From: Nonomuraea indica
GTDB lineage: Bacteria > Actinomycetota > Actinomycetes > Streptosporangiales > Streptosporangiaceae
Length of the DNA stretch: 32,533 nucleotides
Direction: 5' to 3'
Assembly: GCF_002850745.1 (NCBI RefSeq)
Contig: NZ_KZ559470.1
Location: forward strand, 246,917-279,449
Both the position numbers and the translations under genes were made by a program. How positions within the stretch are numbered: the first letter of the stretch is position 1; each line of letters opens with the position of its first letter. Below, piece by piece: positions 8,748 to 19,478 of the stretch. The notes under the pieces are model-generated. The model worked only from the letters and a program-made list of their open reading frames with translations, searched no databases and had not been told where the DNA came from.

Positions 8748-9248
8748 TCAGCTGATGCCGCGGCGCCGAAGAATGTCCTCGATGTCGGAGAAGTCATCGT
8801 CGCTCTTGCGCTCCTGGGGGGCTGCCACCGCAGGCTTGCCCGTCTGCGGGGGCGCCGCCGGGGCCTGCGGCCGGCCCTGCGCCTGCCCCTGCGCCCCGCC
8901 CTGTGCCCGCGGCTGTGCCGGGGCGGCCTGGGACGCCTTGGCGAGCTTGCGCCCGCGCAGCACTCCCGACACCACGAACAGCACCACCGACAGCCCGGCC
9001 ACCGCCACGCCCGCCCACACGACGGGGTTGAAGACCAGGCTCGTGACGAACCCGACGATCGTCGTGCCGATGGTCCACAGCGCCTGCAGCGCGCCGGTGA
9101 GATAGGCGGCCAGGGGCAGCAGCGCCCACGCCGCCACCCGTGTGCCCGCCGCGGCCCCGCGCCGCCGGAACGCCAGGAAGCTGAGCACCAACCCCGCGAT
9201 GGTGACGCCCGCGCACAGCGGCAACCACGCGATCTGATCGAAAGTCAT
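8748..9248 (-). CDS. Small membrane protein of unknown function
   Basis: I do not recognise a named family. The 166-aa protein starts MTFDQIAWLPLCAGVTIAGL and has about four hydrophobic segments in its first 110 residues, then a Gln/Ala/Pro/Gly-rich low-complexity stretch, and ends with an acidic segment and the basic terminus IEDILRRRGIS. The last part looks like a conserved short cytoplasmic motif on a flexible tether. The ATG at 9248 is preceded by AGGGG at suitable distance. It follows the HAD phosphatase and metH genes on the same strand and may be read from the same transcript, though 134 bp separate it from the phosphatase gene. Confidence 0.75.
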   Translation of the reverse strand: MTFDQIAWLPLCAGVTIAGLVLSFLAFRRRGAAAGTRVAAWALLPLAAYLTGALQALWTIGTTIVGFVTSLVFNPVVWAGVAVAGLSVVLFVVSGVLRGRKLAKASQAAPAQPRAQGGAQGQAQGRPQAPAAPPQTGKPAVAAPQERKSDDDFSDIEDILRRRGIS

Positions 9249-9382
9249 CTGGTCGCCCCTCTTGTCGACTGTGCCTTCCATCCTGGCACGCGTGCCGCTC
9301 CGGCCCTCCTCCCCGAGAACGACTCGCCCCCTAGGGGTGGTTCCCGTCGCGGGCGGGCGAACGGAGCCTCCGGGGGCGCAGG

Positions 9383-10027
9383 TCAGACGGGGACGAGGTC
9401 GCGCAGGTGCCCGACGGTGACGGCGGCGAGCGAAGGGACGACGAGCCGGCCGGGGGCGGGCTCGACGGGCAGGACGCCGGGGACGGCCACCACCGCGCAG
9501 CCGGCGGCCGTGGCCGCGGCGACGCCGTTGGGTGAGTCCTCCAGCACCACGCACCGGACCGGCTCGACACCCAGCAGCGCGGCGGCCGTCAGGTAGGGCT
9601 CGGGGTCGGGCTTGGTCCGCTCGACGTCGTCGGCCGTGACGACGGCGTCGAACCGGTCGTGCCGGACGTGCGCGAGCACGGCCTCGGCGATCTCCTTCAG
9701 GGACGAGGTGACGAGCGCGACGGGGACGCCCTCGGCGCGCAGGGCGTCGAGCAGCTCGCCGGCGCCGGGCATGACGCGGACCCCGCCGGCCAGCCGGGCG
9801 ACCATGCCCCCCGCCATCCACTCCCACACCGTCTCCGGGGCGACGGAGGCTCCGGAGACGCCGAGCATGTAGTCGATCGTCCGCTCCATGGAGCCGCCCA
9901 CCAGGTGCGCCTGGTGGGCGGGCGTCCACTCGGCGCCGAGCCGGGCCATCACCTCGGTCTCGATCTCCAGCCACACCTTCTCGGTGTCGACCAGCAACCC
10001 GTCCATGTCGAAGAAGACGGCGTCCAT
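9383..10027 (-). CDS. HAD-superfamily phosphatase (beta-phosphoglucomutase-like subgroup)
   Basis: Soluble hydrolase of 214 aa. Motif I is FFDMDGLLVDTE with nucleophile Asp7 and acid/base Asp9; motif II is VTSS; motif III Lys lies in RTKPDPEPYL; motif IV is LEDSPNG. The helical cap lies between motifs I and II (about residues 15-80), the C1 arrangement of the phosphoglucomutase/phosphoglycolate-phosphatase subgroup. The substrate cannot be assigned. It lies 54 bp downstream of metH on the same strand, an arrangement suggesting co-transcription but not necessarily a methionine-related role. Confidence 0.88.
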   Translation of the reverse strand: MDAVFFDMDGLLVDTEKVWLEIETEVMARLGAEWTPAHQAHLVGGSMERTIDYMLGVSGASVAPETVWEWMAGGMVARLAGGVRVMPGAGELLDALRAEGVPVALVTSSLKEIAEAVLAHVRHDRFDAVVTADDVERTKPDPEPYLTAAALLGVEPVRCVVLEDSPNGVAAATAAGCAVVAVPGVLPVEPAPGRLVVPSLAAVTVGHLRDLVPV

Positions 10028-10081
10028 GCGCTCCCGATCGTTCGTGTGCTCCGCCAGGCCCGCCCGCCCGGGCGCGGCCGG

Positions 10082-13546
<3,465 letters not shown>

Positions 13547-13961
13547 GGCATGCAGCTTATCGGCTGCGCCAGGGGCGGCGGCGTCGCCGTTCCACCCCTT
13601 GGACACGCCGCCGGGCGGCCCGCCACGCCCGCCGCCGCCCGGGGCGGCACGTGGCGCCGCCGGGGCTCCACGTGCGCTCCACCTGGGCCGTCGCGCCGCC
13701 GCCGGGCGCGTCGCCGTCGCGGCGGCGCCGCCCGCGGTGTCGGCCACGGGGTCGGCCGCGGGGTCACACGGGGTGCGCCCACGGGGTCGAGACGGGAGCG
13801 TTCTTGCTGGTCACGCGCCCCTGTCGTGCCGCTGTCGCGGGCCTGCCGCGCTCCGGCGCCACGGGCGCGGGCGGGGCGGGGAGCTAGATCGCCCCACACG
13901 GTGACATGAGCACCACCTCACCGCATAGGCTAGGCCCGATGGAGGAAAGAGGAGGCGCCAC
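13547..13961. other. Long GC-rich divergent intergenic region (metH / PAC2)
   Basis: About 415 bp between two divergent starts. Roughly 13590-13770 is almost pure G/C with many short CG-rich inverted repeats, for example GGCGGC-ACGTGGC-GCCGCC. Open frames across it are Arg/Pro/Gly/Ala-rich in every reading and have no domain. It should hold both promoters; only the PAC2-side candidate is visible. I see no cobalamin-riboswitch B12 box on the metH side. Confidence 0.55.
13901..13931 (+). promoter_or_regulatory. Candidate promoter for the PAC2 gene
   Basis: GTGACA (13901-13906) resembles a -35 box and TAGGCT (13926-13931) a -10 box; the 19-bp spacer is slightly long. Transcription would start near 13938, about 24 bases before the GTG, leaving room for the AGGAGG-like ribosome-binding site. 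Confidence 0.35.
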
Positions 13962-14816
13962 GTGATCGAGCTCGAAGGGCTCCCCGAGCTCGTCGACCCG
14001 GTGCTCATTGCCGCGTTCGAGGGGTGGAACGACGCGGGCGAGGCTTCCAGCGGCGTGATCGCCCATCTCGAGACCGCCTGGAAGGCCGAGCCGCTGGTGG
14101 CTCTCGACCCCGACGACTACTACGACTTCCAGGTGACCCGCCCGGTCGTGCAGATGGGCGACGGGCTGACCCGCTCGATCGTGTGGCCGACGACGCGGCT
14201 GCTGCGCGCCCGCCCGCCGGGCGTGGAGCGTGACGTGGTGCTGCTGCGCGGCATCGAGCCCAACATGCGCTGGCGTTCGTTCTGCGCCGACATCGTCGAG
14301 GTCTGCCGTGAGCTGGGCGTGGAGCTGGCCGTGATGCTGGGGGCGCTGCTCAACGACTCGCCGCACACCCGGCCGGTGCCGATCCTGGGCGGCGCCACCG
14401 ACGAGGCGCTGGCCAGGTCGACCAACCTGGAGCTCAGCCGTTACGAGGGGCCGACCGGCATCGTGGGGGTGCTGCAGCACGCCTTCGGCGAGGCGGGCCT
14501 GGACGCGGTGTCGCTGTGGGCGTCGGTGCCGCACTACGTGGCGCAGCCGCCCAACCCGAAGGCGACGCTGGCGCTGCTGCGCCGCCTGGAGGACCTGCTG
14601 GAGATCCCGATGCCGCTGGGCGACCTCGACGAGGAGGCCCGGGCGTGGGAGCGGGGCGTGGACGAGCTGGCCTCCCAGGACAGTGAGGTGGCCGAATACG
14701 TCAAGGAGCTGGAGGACCGCAAGGACGCCGCCGAGCTGCCGGAGGCGAGCGGCGACGCGATCGCGGCGGAGTTCGAGCGCTACCTGCGGCGTCGCGACAC
14801 CGACACTGACAGCTAA
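13962..14816 (+). CDS. PAC2-family protein (proteasome-assembly-chaperone-like)
   Basis: Member of the actinobacterial PAC2 / COG2047 group, 284 aa. The N-terminus IELEGLPELVDPVLIAAFEGWNDAGEAS and the segment VVLLRGIEPNMRW are hallmarks. The C-terminal 60 residues are highly charged and probably helical (RRLEDLLEIP, EYVKELEDRKDAAELPE). Archaeal and eukaryotic relatives help assemble proteasomes; the bacterial role is unsettled. From memory, the ParA-interacting ParJ of Streptomyces, encoded near mshC, may belong to this group, but I am not certain. The GTG start has a strong AGGAGG-type ribosome-binding site seven to eight bases upstream. It is divergent from metH. Confidence 0.88.
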   Translation: MIELEGLPELVDPVLIAAFEGWNDAGEASSGVIAHLETAWKAEPLVALDPDDYYDFQVTRPVVQMGDGLTRSIVWPTTRLLRARPPGVERDVVLLRGIEPNMRWRSFCADIVEVCRELGVELAVMLGALLNDSPHTRPVPILGGATDEALARSTNLELSRYEGPTGIVGVLQHAFGEAGLDAVSLWASVPHYVAQPPNPKATLALLRRLEDLLEIPMPLGDLDEEARAWERGVDELASQDSEVAEYVKELEDRKDAAELPEASGDAIAAEFERYLRRRDTDTDS

Positions 14817-14971
14817 CTCACAGGTACACAACGCCTAACTTTTCGGATGTTCCGGGTCATAATCGGTGCCGTGAAACGCTGTTAGGAAACGGTCCGATTC
14901 AACGGGAGAGACATCCCCGAACGCCGCGACGCCACACCACCCCCCACGTGACCGCGCACGTTAGGCCGCCC

Positions 14972-15535
14972 ATGGTGACTTCCCATGTAGATCCGCCCCA
15001 GCGAAGCCAGGACACGAGGCGACGCGTTCTGGAGATGGCCCTCGCCCTCAGGGACGGACGTCCCGGCGGCTCGGTCGATCACTTCCTCGCGCTGCTGCAG
15101 TACCGTCTGCCCTTCTGGCTGAGCGTCCTGCACGACCTGTCCGACCGGGTGGGGCACGGCCGGGTGACCGGCAACCTCGTCCCGATCGCGCGGGCGGGCA
15201 TCGCCTACAACCTGGAGGTGCAGTCGGCGGCGCTGCCCGTGTTCACCTCGCCGAACGTCACCGTCCGCTTCCGTGAGGCGCTGCGCGAGGCGGGGCTCGG
15301 GCCGGAGGCCGAGGAGGTGCCGCTGGCGGCCTACCTCGACGGCGAGCGGCGGCTCGGCCGGGTGGCCGCCGGCGTGGACCCTCGGGCGAGCGCGCGGCTG
15401 CTGCTCGCGGGCTGCTTCCACCGGGCCTGCATGGAGCTGTTCGTGGGCGCCGGGGCGGGGCCGTCGCTGGACGCGAGCGCCGAGGAGATCGTCCGCGAGC
15501 TTCGCCTGGAACCGGCCGCGCCGCCGCCGGGCTGA
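14972..15535 (+). CDS. TetR-like ligand-binding-domain protein without a visible HTH
   Basis: 187 aa from ATG 14972 (195 aa if GTG 14948 is used). Residues from about 30 to the end resemble the helical ligand/dimerisation half of TetR regulators, notably the run AYLDGERRLGRVAAGVDPRA followed by RLLLAGCFHRACMELFVG. The N-terminal 25-30 residues include TRRRVLEMALAL, similar to TetR helix 1, but the helix-turn-helix normally following is missing, and no other frame upstream encodes it. It may be a decayed regulator, a DNA-binding-deficient partner or a different helical family. There is no clear ribosome-binding site at either start. Its stop lies inside the first unit of a 46-bp tandem repeat. 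Confidence 0.65.
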   Translation: MVTSHVDPPQRSQDTRRRVLEMALALRDGRPGGSVDHFLALLQYRLPFWLSVLHDLSDRVGHGRVTGNLVPIARAGIAYNLEVQSAALPVFTSPNVTVRFREALREAGLGPEAEEVPLAAYLDGERRLGRVAAGVDPRASARLLLAGCFHRACMELFVGAGAGPSLDASAEEIVRELRLEPAAPPPG

Positions 15536-15663
15536 TCTCCGGCGGTGGCGGCCCCGACGGGCAGCGCCGCCGCCGGGCCGATCTCAGGCGACGGCGGCCC
15601 GGACGGACAGCGCCGCCACCGGGCCGATCTCAGGCGATGGCCGCCCCGACGGGCAGCGCCGCC
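15518..15663. repeat. 46-bp tandem repeat, three copies, between convergent genes
   Basis: Units at 15518-15563, 15564-15609 and 15610-15655, plus an 8-base partial copy to 15663, differ by only a few bases. Unit 1 contains the stop of the TetR-like gene and unit 3 the stop and last codons of the cbiX-like gene on the other strand. Each unit can fold (GCCGCCG / CGGCGGC arms), so the array may serve as a two-way terminator. The 46-bp length is not a multiple of three, so expansion was only tolerated at gene ends. Confidence 0.85.
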
Positions 15664-16325
15664 TGGTCGAAACGGCTCCACACCAGCGCCGCCACGTCCG
15701 GGTCCGCGCCGAGCGGCTCGCTGACCAGGTCGGCGCCCGCCACGGCGATGCGGCCGTGGAAGAAGCCGGGTGCGAGCACGTACGAGGCGATCGCCACCCG
15801 CGCGGCCGGACCGGAGCGGAGCCGGTCCAGCGCCTCGTCCAGGGTGGGGGCGCCGGCCGAGGCGAAGGCGGCGGTGACCGGGCGGGCGAGCCGCAGCCCG
15901 AGCCGGTGGGCCTGGGCGCGGACGTCGGCGAGCGCGGCCGGGTCGGAGGAGCCGGCGGCGCCGAGGACGACGGCGTCGCCGGGGCGCAGCCCCGCGCGGG
16001 CGAGCTTGCGGGCGAGCGCGGAGGTGAGCAGCCGGTGCGGCCCGAGCGGCGGGGTGACGAGCGCGTCGGGTCGGTGCTCGGCGAGGACGGCGGGCAGGTC
16101 GACGTGCACGTGGTAGCCGCCGGCCAGCAGCAGGGGCGCCACGACGACGGGGCCGTCGACCGCGGGCAGCGCGTCGGCGAGCAGGGGGCGGCTGATCTCC
16201 AGGTAGGCCAGTTCGACGCGGTGGCCGGGGCGCTGCCGGCGGACGGCGGCGGCCAGGTCGGCGAGGGTGCGCTCCCCCGCGGCGCTGCGGGTGCCGTGCG
16301 CGACGAGGACGAGGGCGGGCCTCAC
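15630..16325 (-). CDS. CbiX/SirB-type sirohydrochlorin chelatase
   Basis: Inserts cobalt or iron into sirohydrochlorin; in this context iron, giving siroheme for nitrite or sulfite reductase, is the better guess. 231 aa, the long two-repeat form. The first repeat has LVAHGTR with His10 and LLAGGYHVHVDLP with His72/His74, the expected metal/active-site residues. The second repeat has VVLGAAGSSDP and APGFFHGRIA. The GTG start overlaps the stop of the upstream regulator gene by four bases. A chelatase beside a HemD-like regulator is also known in Mycobacterium tuberculosis (Rv0259c-Rv0260c). Confidence 0.87.
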   Translation of the reverse strand: MRPALVLVAHGTRSAAGERTLADLAAAVRRQRPGHRVELAYLEISRPLLADALPAVDGPVVVAPLLLAGGYHVHVDLPAVLAEHRPDALVTPPLGPHRLLTSALARKLARAGLRPGDAVVLGAAGSSDPAALADVRAQAHRLGLRLARPVTAAFASAGAPTLDEALDRLRSGPAARVAIASYVLAPGFFHGRIAVAGADLVSEPLGADPDVAALVWSRFDQAALPVGAAIA

Positions 16326-17491
16326 CGGTCCGCCTCGTGGGCGCAGGCGAGCCGGTAGCCGCGTTTGACCACGGTCTCCACGATGCCGGCCGGGCCGAGG
16401 GCGCGGCGCAGACGGGTGATGGCCATCTCGACGGCGTGCTCGGCGGACTCCCTGGCGACGCTGCCCGGCAGGACGGTGCGCAGCTCGGTGCGGGAGACGA
16501 CGTGGCCGGGCTTGTCGGCGAGCCGCTTGAGCACCGCCATCGGGGCGGGCGGCAGCGGGCGCAGGTCACCGCCGACGACGACGGCGTGGCCGCGGATCTC
16601 CAGCCGGTGGCCGCCCGCGACGAGCCGGGTGACGCCGTGCTCGGGCAGGTGCCTGGCCAGGGCGCGGGCGAGGGAGCCGAGCCGGGCGCGGTCCGGCTGC
16701 AGGGTCGGGATGCCGCGGGAGACGAGCGGGTCGGCAGTCACGGGGCCGACGCAGGCGGCCACGACCCGGCTGCCGAACGCCGACAGCAGCGGCTCCTCCA
16801 GCCCTTCCGCGCGGGCAGCGGCGATCATGGCGTGGACGGCGGGCGCGCTGGTGAAGGCGACGGCGTCGACGGCGCCGGAGATGGTCTGGGTGATCAGGCG
16901 GCGCAGCGGGGAGGGGTCGCGGTACGGCAGCCACCGGTAGACGGGGATCTCGATGACCTCGGCGCCGGCGCCGCGCAGGGCGTCGACGAAGTCGGCCAGC
17001 GGCTCGCCGTGCAGCTGCACGGCGATGCGGCGGCCGCGCAGGTCCTGGCGGAGCAGGTGGTCCTTGACCTCGCGGCAGGAGTCGCTGTCGGGCGTCCAGT
17101 GGTCGTCGAGGCCGGCGGCGCGCACCGCTCCCCTGGCCTTGGGGCCGCGGGTGAGCAGCCGGGCCGTGGACAGGCGGGCGACCAGGTCGGCCGACAGGCC
17201 CCAGCCCTCGGCGGCGGCCATCCAGCCGCGGAAGCCGACGCCGGTGGTGACGACGACGTCGTCGAGGGGTGCGGCGAGGGCGTGCCGGGTGGCGGCCAGC
17301 AGGTCGGAGTCCTCGGCGAGCGGGACGAGCCGGATCGCGGGCGCGCTGACGACGCGGGCGCCGCGCCGTTCGAGGAGCGCGCCGAACTCCTCGCGGCGGC
17401 GGGTCGCGGTGACGCCGACGGTGAAGCCCGACAGGGCGTTGGGCGCCGTCTCGGGCGGCCGGGGCGGCTCTTCGGCGGGGATCGCGCTCAC
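16322..17491 (-). CDS. Uroporphyrinogen-III-synthase-like regulator with winged helix (NnaR type)
   Basis: 389 aa. Residues about 20-285 form a HemD-like fold (GFTVGVTATRRREEFGALL near the start, DAVAFTSAPAVHAM in the middle). Residues about 300-385 form an OmpR/PhoB-like winged helix (PPAPMAVLKRLADKPGHVVS, ending VETVVKRGYRLA). This fusion matches NnaR of Streptomyces and mycobacteria, which helps control nitrite/nitrate assimilation genes with GlnR. Whether the HemD part is catalytic is unclear. GTG 17491 is chosen because AGGAGG lies seven bases upstream; a longer frame to 17530 lacks such a site. It is coupled to the chelatase gene by a 4-base overlap. Confidence 0.88.
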   Translation of the reverse strand: MSAIPAEEPPRPPETAPNALSGFTVGVTATRRREEFGALLERRGARVVSAPAIRLVPLAEDSDLLAATRHALAAPLDDVVVTTGVGFRGWMAAAEGWGLSADLVARLSTARLLTRGPKARGAVRAAGLDDHWTPDSDSCREVKDHLLRQDLRGRRIAVQLHGEPLADFVDALRGAGAEVIEIPVYRWLPYRDPSPLRRLITQTISGAVDAVAFTSAPAVHAMIAAARAEGLEEPLLSAFGSRVVAACVGPVTADPLVSRGIPTLQPDRARLGSLARALARHLPEHGVTRLVAGGHRLEIRGHAVVVGGDLRPLPPAPMAVLKRLADKPGHVVSRTELRTVLPGSVARESAEHAVEMAITRLRRALGPAGIVETVVKRGYRLACAHEADR

Positions 17492-17498
17492 AGGGACA

Positions 17499-17504
17499 CC
17501 TCCT
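17499..17504 (-). promoter_or_regulatory. Strong ribosome-binding site fixing the NnaR-like start
   Basis: AGGAGG on the minus strand, seven bases before GTG 17491. It decides against the upstream start at 17530. Confidence 0.75.
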
Positions 17505-17567
17505 GACGGGTCGGGGCGGCCGGCGGACACGGGAGGGCCGGCCCGCCTGGCCGGCGTGGGGGAACGG

Positions 17568-17624
17568 GCGTGCCTGGGACGGCCGGTCCGGCCCCGAGCG
17601 CCGGGCCGGGCATCACAGGCACGC
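17568..17624. promoter_or_regulatory. 9-bp inverted repeat in the divergent nnaR-def region
   Basis: GCGTGCCTG (17568-17576) and CAGGCACGC (17616-17624) are perfect complements 39 bases apart. The spacer itself contains foldable GGCCGG/CCGGCC segments. In minus-strand RNA this would be a large structured leader before the NnaR-like gene; as DNA it could be a looped pair of half-sites. The remainder of 17492-17783 shows no gene and no clear promoter boxes. Confidence 0.35.
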
Positions 17625-17783
17625 GAGCCGGAAGTGAGATCACGCGATCGATCCTGCTTTTGCGCCGTTTCGCCGCTGGGTCCCTTCTGTTACCGCTGTG
17701 CTACAACCCTCGCCCCTCGCGGTTGGCCCTCGGGGGGCGCGGGAAGGTGCGGGATGATCGAGACGGCCTATCGGGGAGGTGCG

Positions 17784-18269
17784 GTGACGGTCCGGCAGAT
17801 TCTGATGTTCGGCGATCCGGCGCTGCGCGCCGTGGCGGAGCCCGTGCGGGACTTCGACCGCGAGCTGCGCGGCCTGGTCAAGTCATTGACGGCCACGCTG
17901 CGGGCGGGAGCGGGGCGGGCGGGCCTGGCGGCGCCGCAGCTCGGGGTGCCGCTGCGCGTGGTCGTCTACGCCTACGAGGGCAAGGCGGGGCATCTGGTCA
18001 ACCCGAGGCTCGAGCTGTCCGAACGGCGGGTGACGGCGGACGAGGCGTGCCTGTCGGCGCCTGGCGTGTGGTGGCCGCTGGAGCGGGCCTACATGGTGAC
18101 GGCGCGGGGGCGCGACATGTTCGGCAAGCCGGTCGTGGTGCGGGGGCTGGGCGTGCTGGCGAGGGTGCTGCAGCACGAGGTCGACCATCTGGACGGCGTA
18201 CTGTTCAGCGACCACCTGGACGAGGACGAGCGGGCACGGTTTCTCGCCGCGGCGGCACCATCGGGGTGA
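17784..18269 (+). CDS. Peptide deformylase, divergent variant
   Basis: Removes the formyl group from N-terminal methionine of new proteins; 161 aa. Motif 1 reads AGLAAPQLGV, motif 2 EACLSAPG (usually EGCLS) with the metal-ligand Cys, and motif 3 QHEVDHLDG with both metal-ligand His and catalytic Glu. All three metal ligands and the catalytic Glu are present, so activity is likely despite the Gly-to-Ala change in motif 2 and the missing first Gly of motif 1. I chose GTG 17784, giving VTVRQILMFGDPALR, the usual family start with GGAGG just upstream; ATG 17754 is an in-frame alternative. Such variants are often second copies in actinomycetes. Its 3' end overlaps the whiB-like gene. Confidence 0.88.
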   Translation: MTVRQILMFGDPALRAVAEPVRDFDRELRGLVKSLTATLRAGAGRAGLAAPQLGVPLRVVVYAYEGKAGHLVNPRLELSERRVTADEACLSAPGVWWPLERAYMVTARGRDMFGKPVVVRGLGVLARVLQHEVDHLDGVLFSDHLDEDERARFLAAAAPSG

Positions 18270-18495
18270 GGGATCGGCGTTGCGCGGGGTCGGTGCCTCC
18301 CCAGACGCCGTTCATCTGCCGGGTGTCGATGGCGTAGTCGAGGCACGGCTGCCGCACGGGGCATCCCCGGCAGACCGCCTTGGCGCGTTCCACCTGTTCG
18401 AGCCCCGGTCCTTCCAGGGTGATCGGGAAGAACAGCTCCGGGTCCATGGTCTGGCAGGCCGCCCTGCGCGACCAGTCGAGCATCATCATGCCCAC
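18205..18495 (-). CDS. WhiB-family iron-sulfur regulator
   Basis: Small transcription factor of 96 aa that should bind a 4Fe-4S cluster through Cys14, Cys42, Cys45 and Cys51 (RAAC, then CRGCPVRQPC). The GVWGG turn follows at about 63-67, and the C-terminus is basic and Pro/Arg-rich. Wbl proteins act in actinobacteria by binding sigma factor SigA region 4. The start could be GTG 18495 or one of three ATG codons at 18489-18481, since the ribosome-binding site is weak for each. It converges with the deformylase gene and the two coding regions overlap by 65 bp. Which Wbl class it belongs to is not clear from sequence alone. Confidence 0.93.
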   Translation of the reverse strand: MGMMMLDWSRRAACQTMDPELFFPITLEGPGLEQVERAKAVCRGCPVRQPCLDYAIDTRQMNGVWGGTDPAQRRSLTPMVPPRRETVPARPRPGGR

Positions 18496-18527
18496 CTGCC
18501 CTACCCGCGTCGCCGCGAGTCATACCA

Positions 18528-18538
18528 CCGTATTACGG
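18528..18538. promoter_or_regulatory. CCGTA-T-TACGG palindrome upstream of whiB-like gene
   Basis: A perfect 11-bp palindrome 33 bp before the furthest start codon and just downstream of the stop of the adjacent glycosyltransferase gene. This AT-richer patch (about 18515-18550) also has TATGAC on the minus strand, which could be a -10 box. It is therefore a likely promoter/operator for the WhiB-like gene. Confidence 0.4.
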
Positions 18539-18545
18539 ACATACA

Positions 18546-19478
18546 TTAGCTACCTGCAGAGACTTCCGAAAGTAGCCGATCCCAATCGGTGAGGAACCGG
18601 GCCAGCCCGTAGCGGGCCAGCGCCGCCGCCCGTGCCGCCTTCCCCGCCTGCGCGGCGCGCTCCGGGTCGGCGGCGAAGTCGGCCAGCGCCCGCACCAGCA
18701 CGTCCACGTCGGTCGAGATCACGCCGGCCTCCGGCGGCACCGCCTCGACCGCCTCGGTGGTGGCGAGCGCGACGACCGGCATGCCGAGCGTCATGGCCTC
18801 GACGAGCGCGAGCCCGAGCGAGGTCCACCGGTAGGGGTGCAGGTAGACGCGCCGCCGGGCCAGCTCGGCGTGCATGGCGTGCTGCGGCAGGTCCTCGTAC
18901 GTGCCGTACGGCAGGCCGGTCACCCGCATCCCGAACACGTCGAGCGGAACCCGCGCGGCGAAGCGCGGCAGCAGGTCGGTGCCCGCCACCCGGGTGCGCC
19001 GCACCGGCTCGTTGACCACGACGCCGGCCCGGGGCAGCTCGCCGGTGTAGAGGTGACCGGGGTCGGGGACGCCGTGCTCGATCACCCGCGTGGGCGCCCG
19101 GCCGTTGTCCCAGAACAGCTCGTTGAAGTGGGTGACGTGCACGAGCGTGACGTCGTCGCGGTCCGCCACCGGGTGGCGGGTACGGGGCACGTCACCGGCC
19201 GGCGTGTTGTGCTCGACGTAGACGCCGGGCACGTCGCGGCCGAGCCACTCGCGGGCCAGCTCCGGCTCGTGCGGGCGCTGGTAGACGACCACGTCGACCG
19301 GCTCGTCGCGCAGCCGGTCGAACGGCACCTCGCGGGCGTCGGCGGGCCAGTCGAACGTCCGCGCCCGGCCCCGCCCGGCCGGTCCCCGGCCGGGCACGAG
19401 CGGCAGCACGTACTCGTGGCCGCCGCGCACGAAGGCACTGGTGTACGAGCCGTGCACGTGCCACAGCAGGATCCTCAC
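18546..19478 (-). CDS. Glycosyltransferase, GT4-like C-terminal domain
   Basis: 310 aa, cytoplasmic or membrane-associated sugar transferase. The N-terminus VRILLWHVHGSYTSAFVRGG and VYVEHNTPAGDVPRTRHPVA are typical of the acceptor half of GT-B enzymes. The donor half ends with WTSLGLALVEAMTLGMPVVA, the position of the GT4 EX7E motif; the first Glu is replaced here (TSLGLALVE), so donor contacts may differ. Donor and acceptor are unknown. The GTG start overlaps the GmhB-like phosphatase stop by four bases, making it part of the heptose locus. It is short for a GT4 enzyme (usual 350-400 aa). Confidence 0.82.
   Translation of the reverse strand: MRILLWHVHGSYTSAFVRGGHEYVLPLVPGRGPAGRGRARTFDWPADAREVPFDRLRDEPVDVVVYQRPHEPELAREWLGRDVPGVYVEHNTPAGDVPRTRHPVADRDDVTLVHVTHFNELFWDNGRAPTRVIEHGVPDPGHLYTGELPRAGVVVNEPVRRTRVAGTDLLPRFAARVPLDVFGMRVTGLPYGTYEDLPQHAMHAELARRRVYLHPYRWTSLGLALVEAMTLGMPVVALATTEAVEAVPPEAGVISTDVDVLVRALADFAADPERAAQAGKAARAAALARYGLARFLTDWDRLLSEVSAGS

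Noticed and set aside
10061..10080. CGCCCGGGCG palindrome between metH and the HAD gene as terminator
   Set aside because: It has no loop-forming spacer and is short; such palindromes are common by chance at this GC content, and the two genes probably share a transcript.
13547..13961. Possible cobalamin riboswitch upstream of metH
   Set aside because: The leader is long enough, but I find no B12-box-like element on the minus strand and only simple GC-rich inverted repeats. A covariance search with the cobalamin model would settle it; a hit would overturn this rejection.
17689..17704. GlnR-like box (GTTAC-N6-GCTAC)
   Set aside because: It would fit with an NnaR-type gene, but the second half matches the GlnR consensus GAAAC poorly and it lies about 200 bp from the NnaR start.
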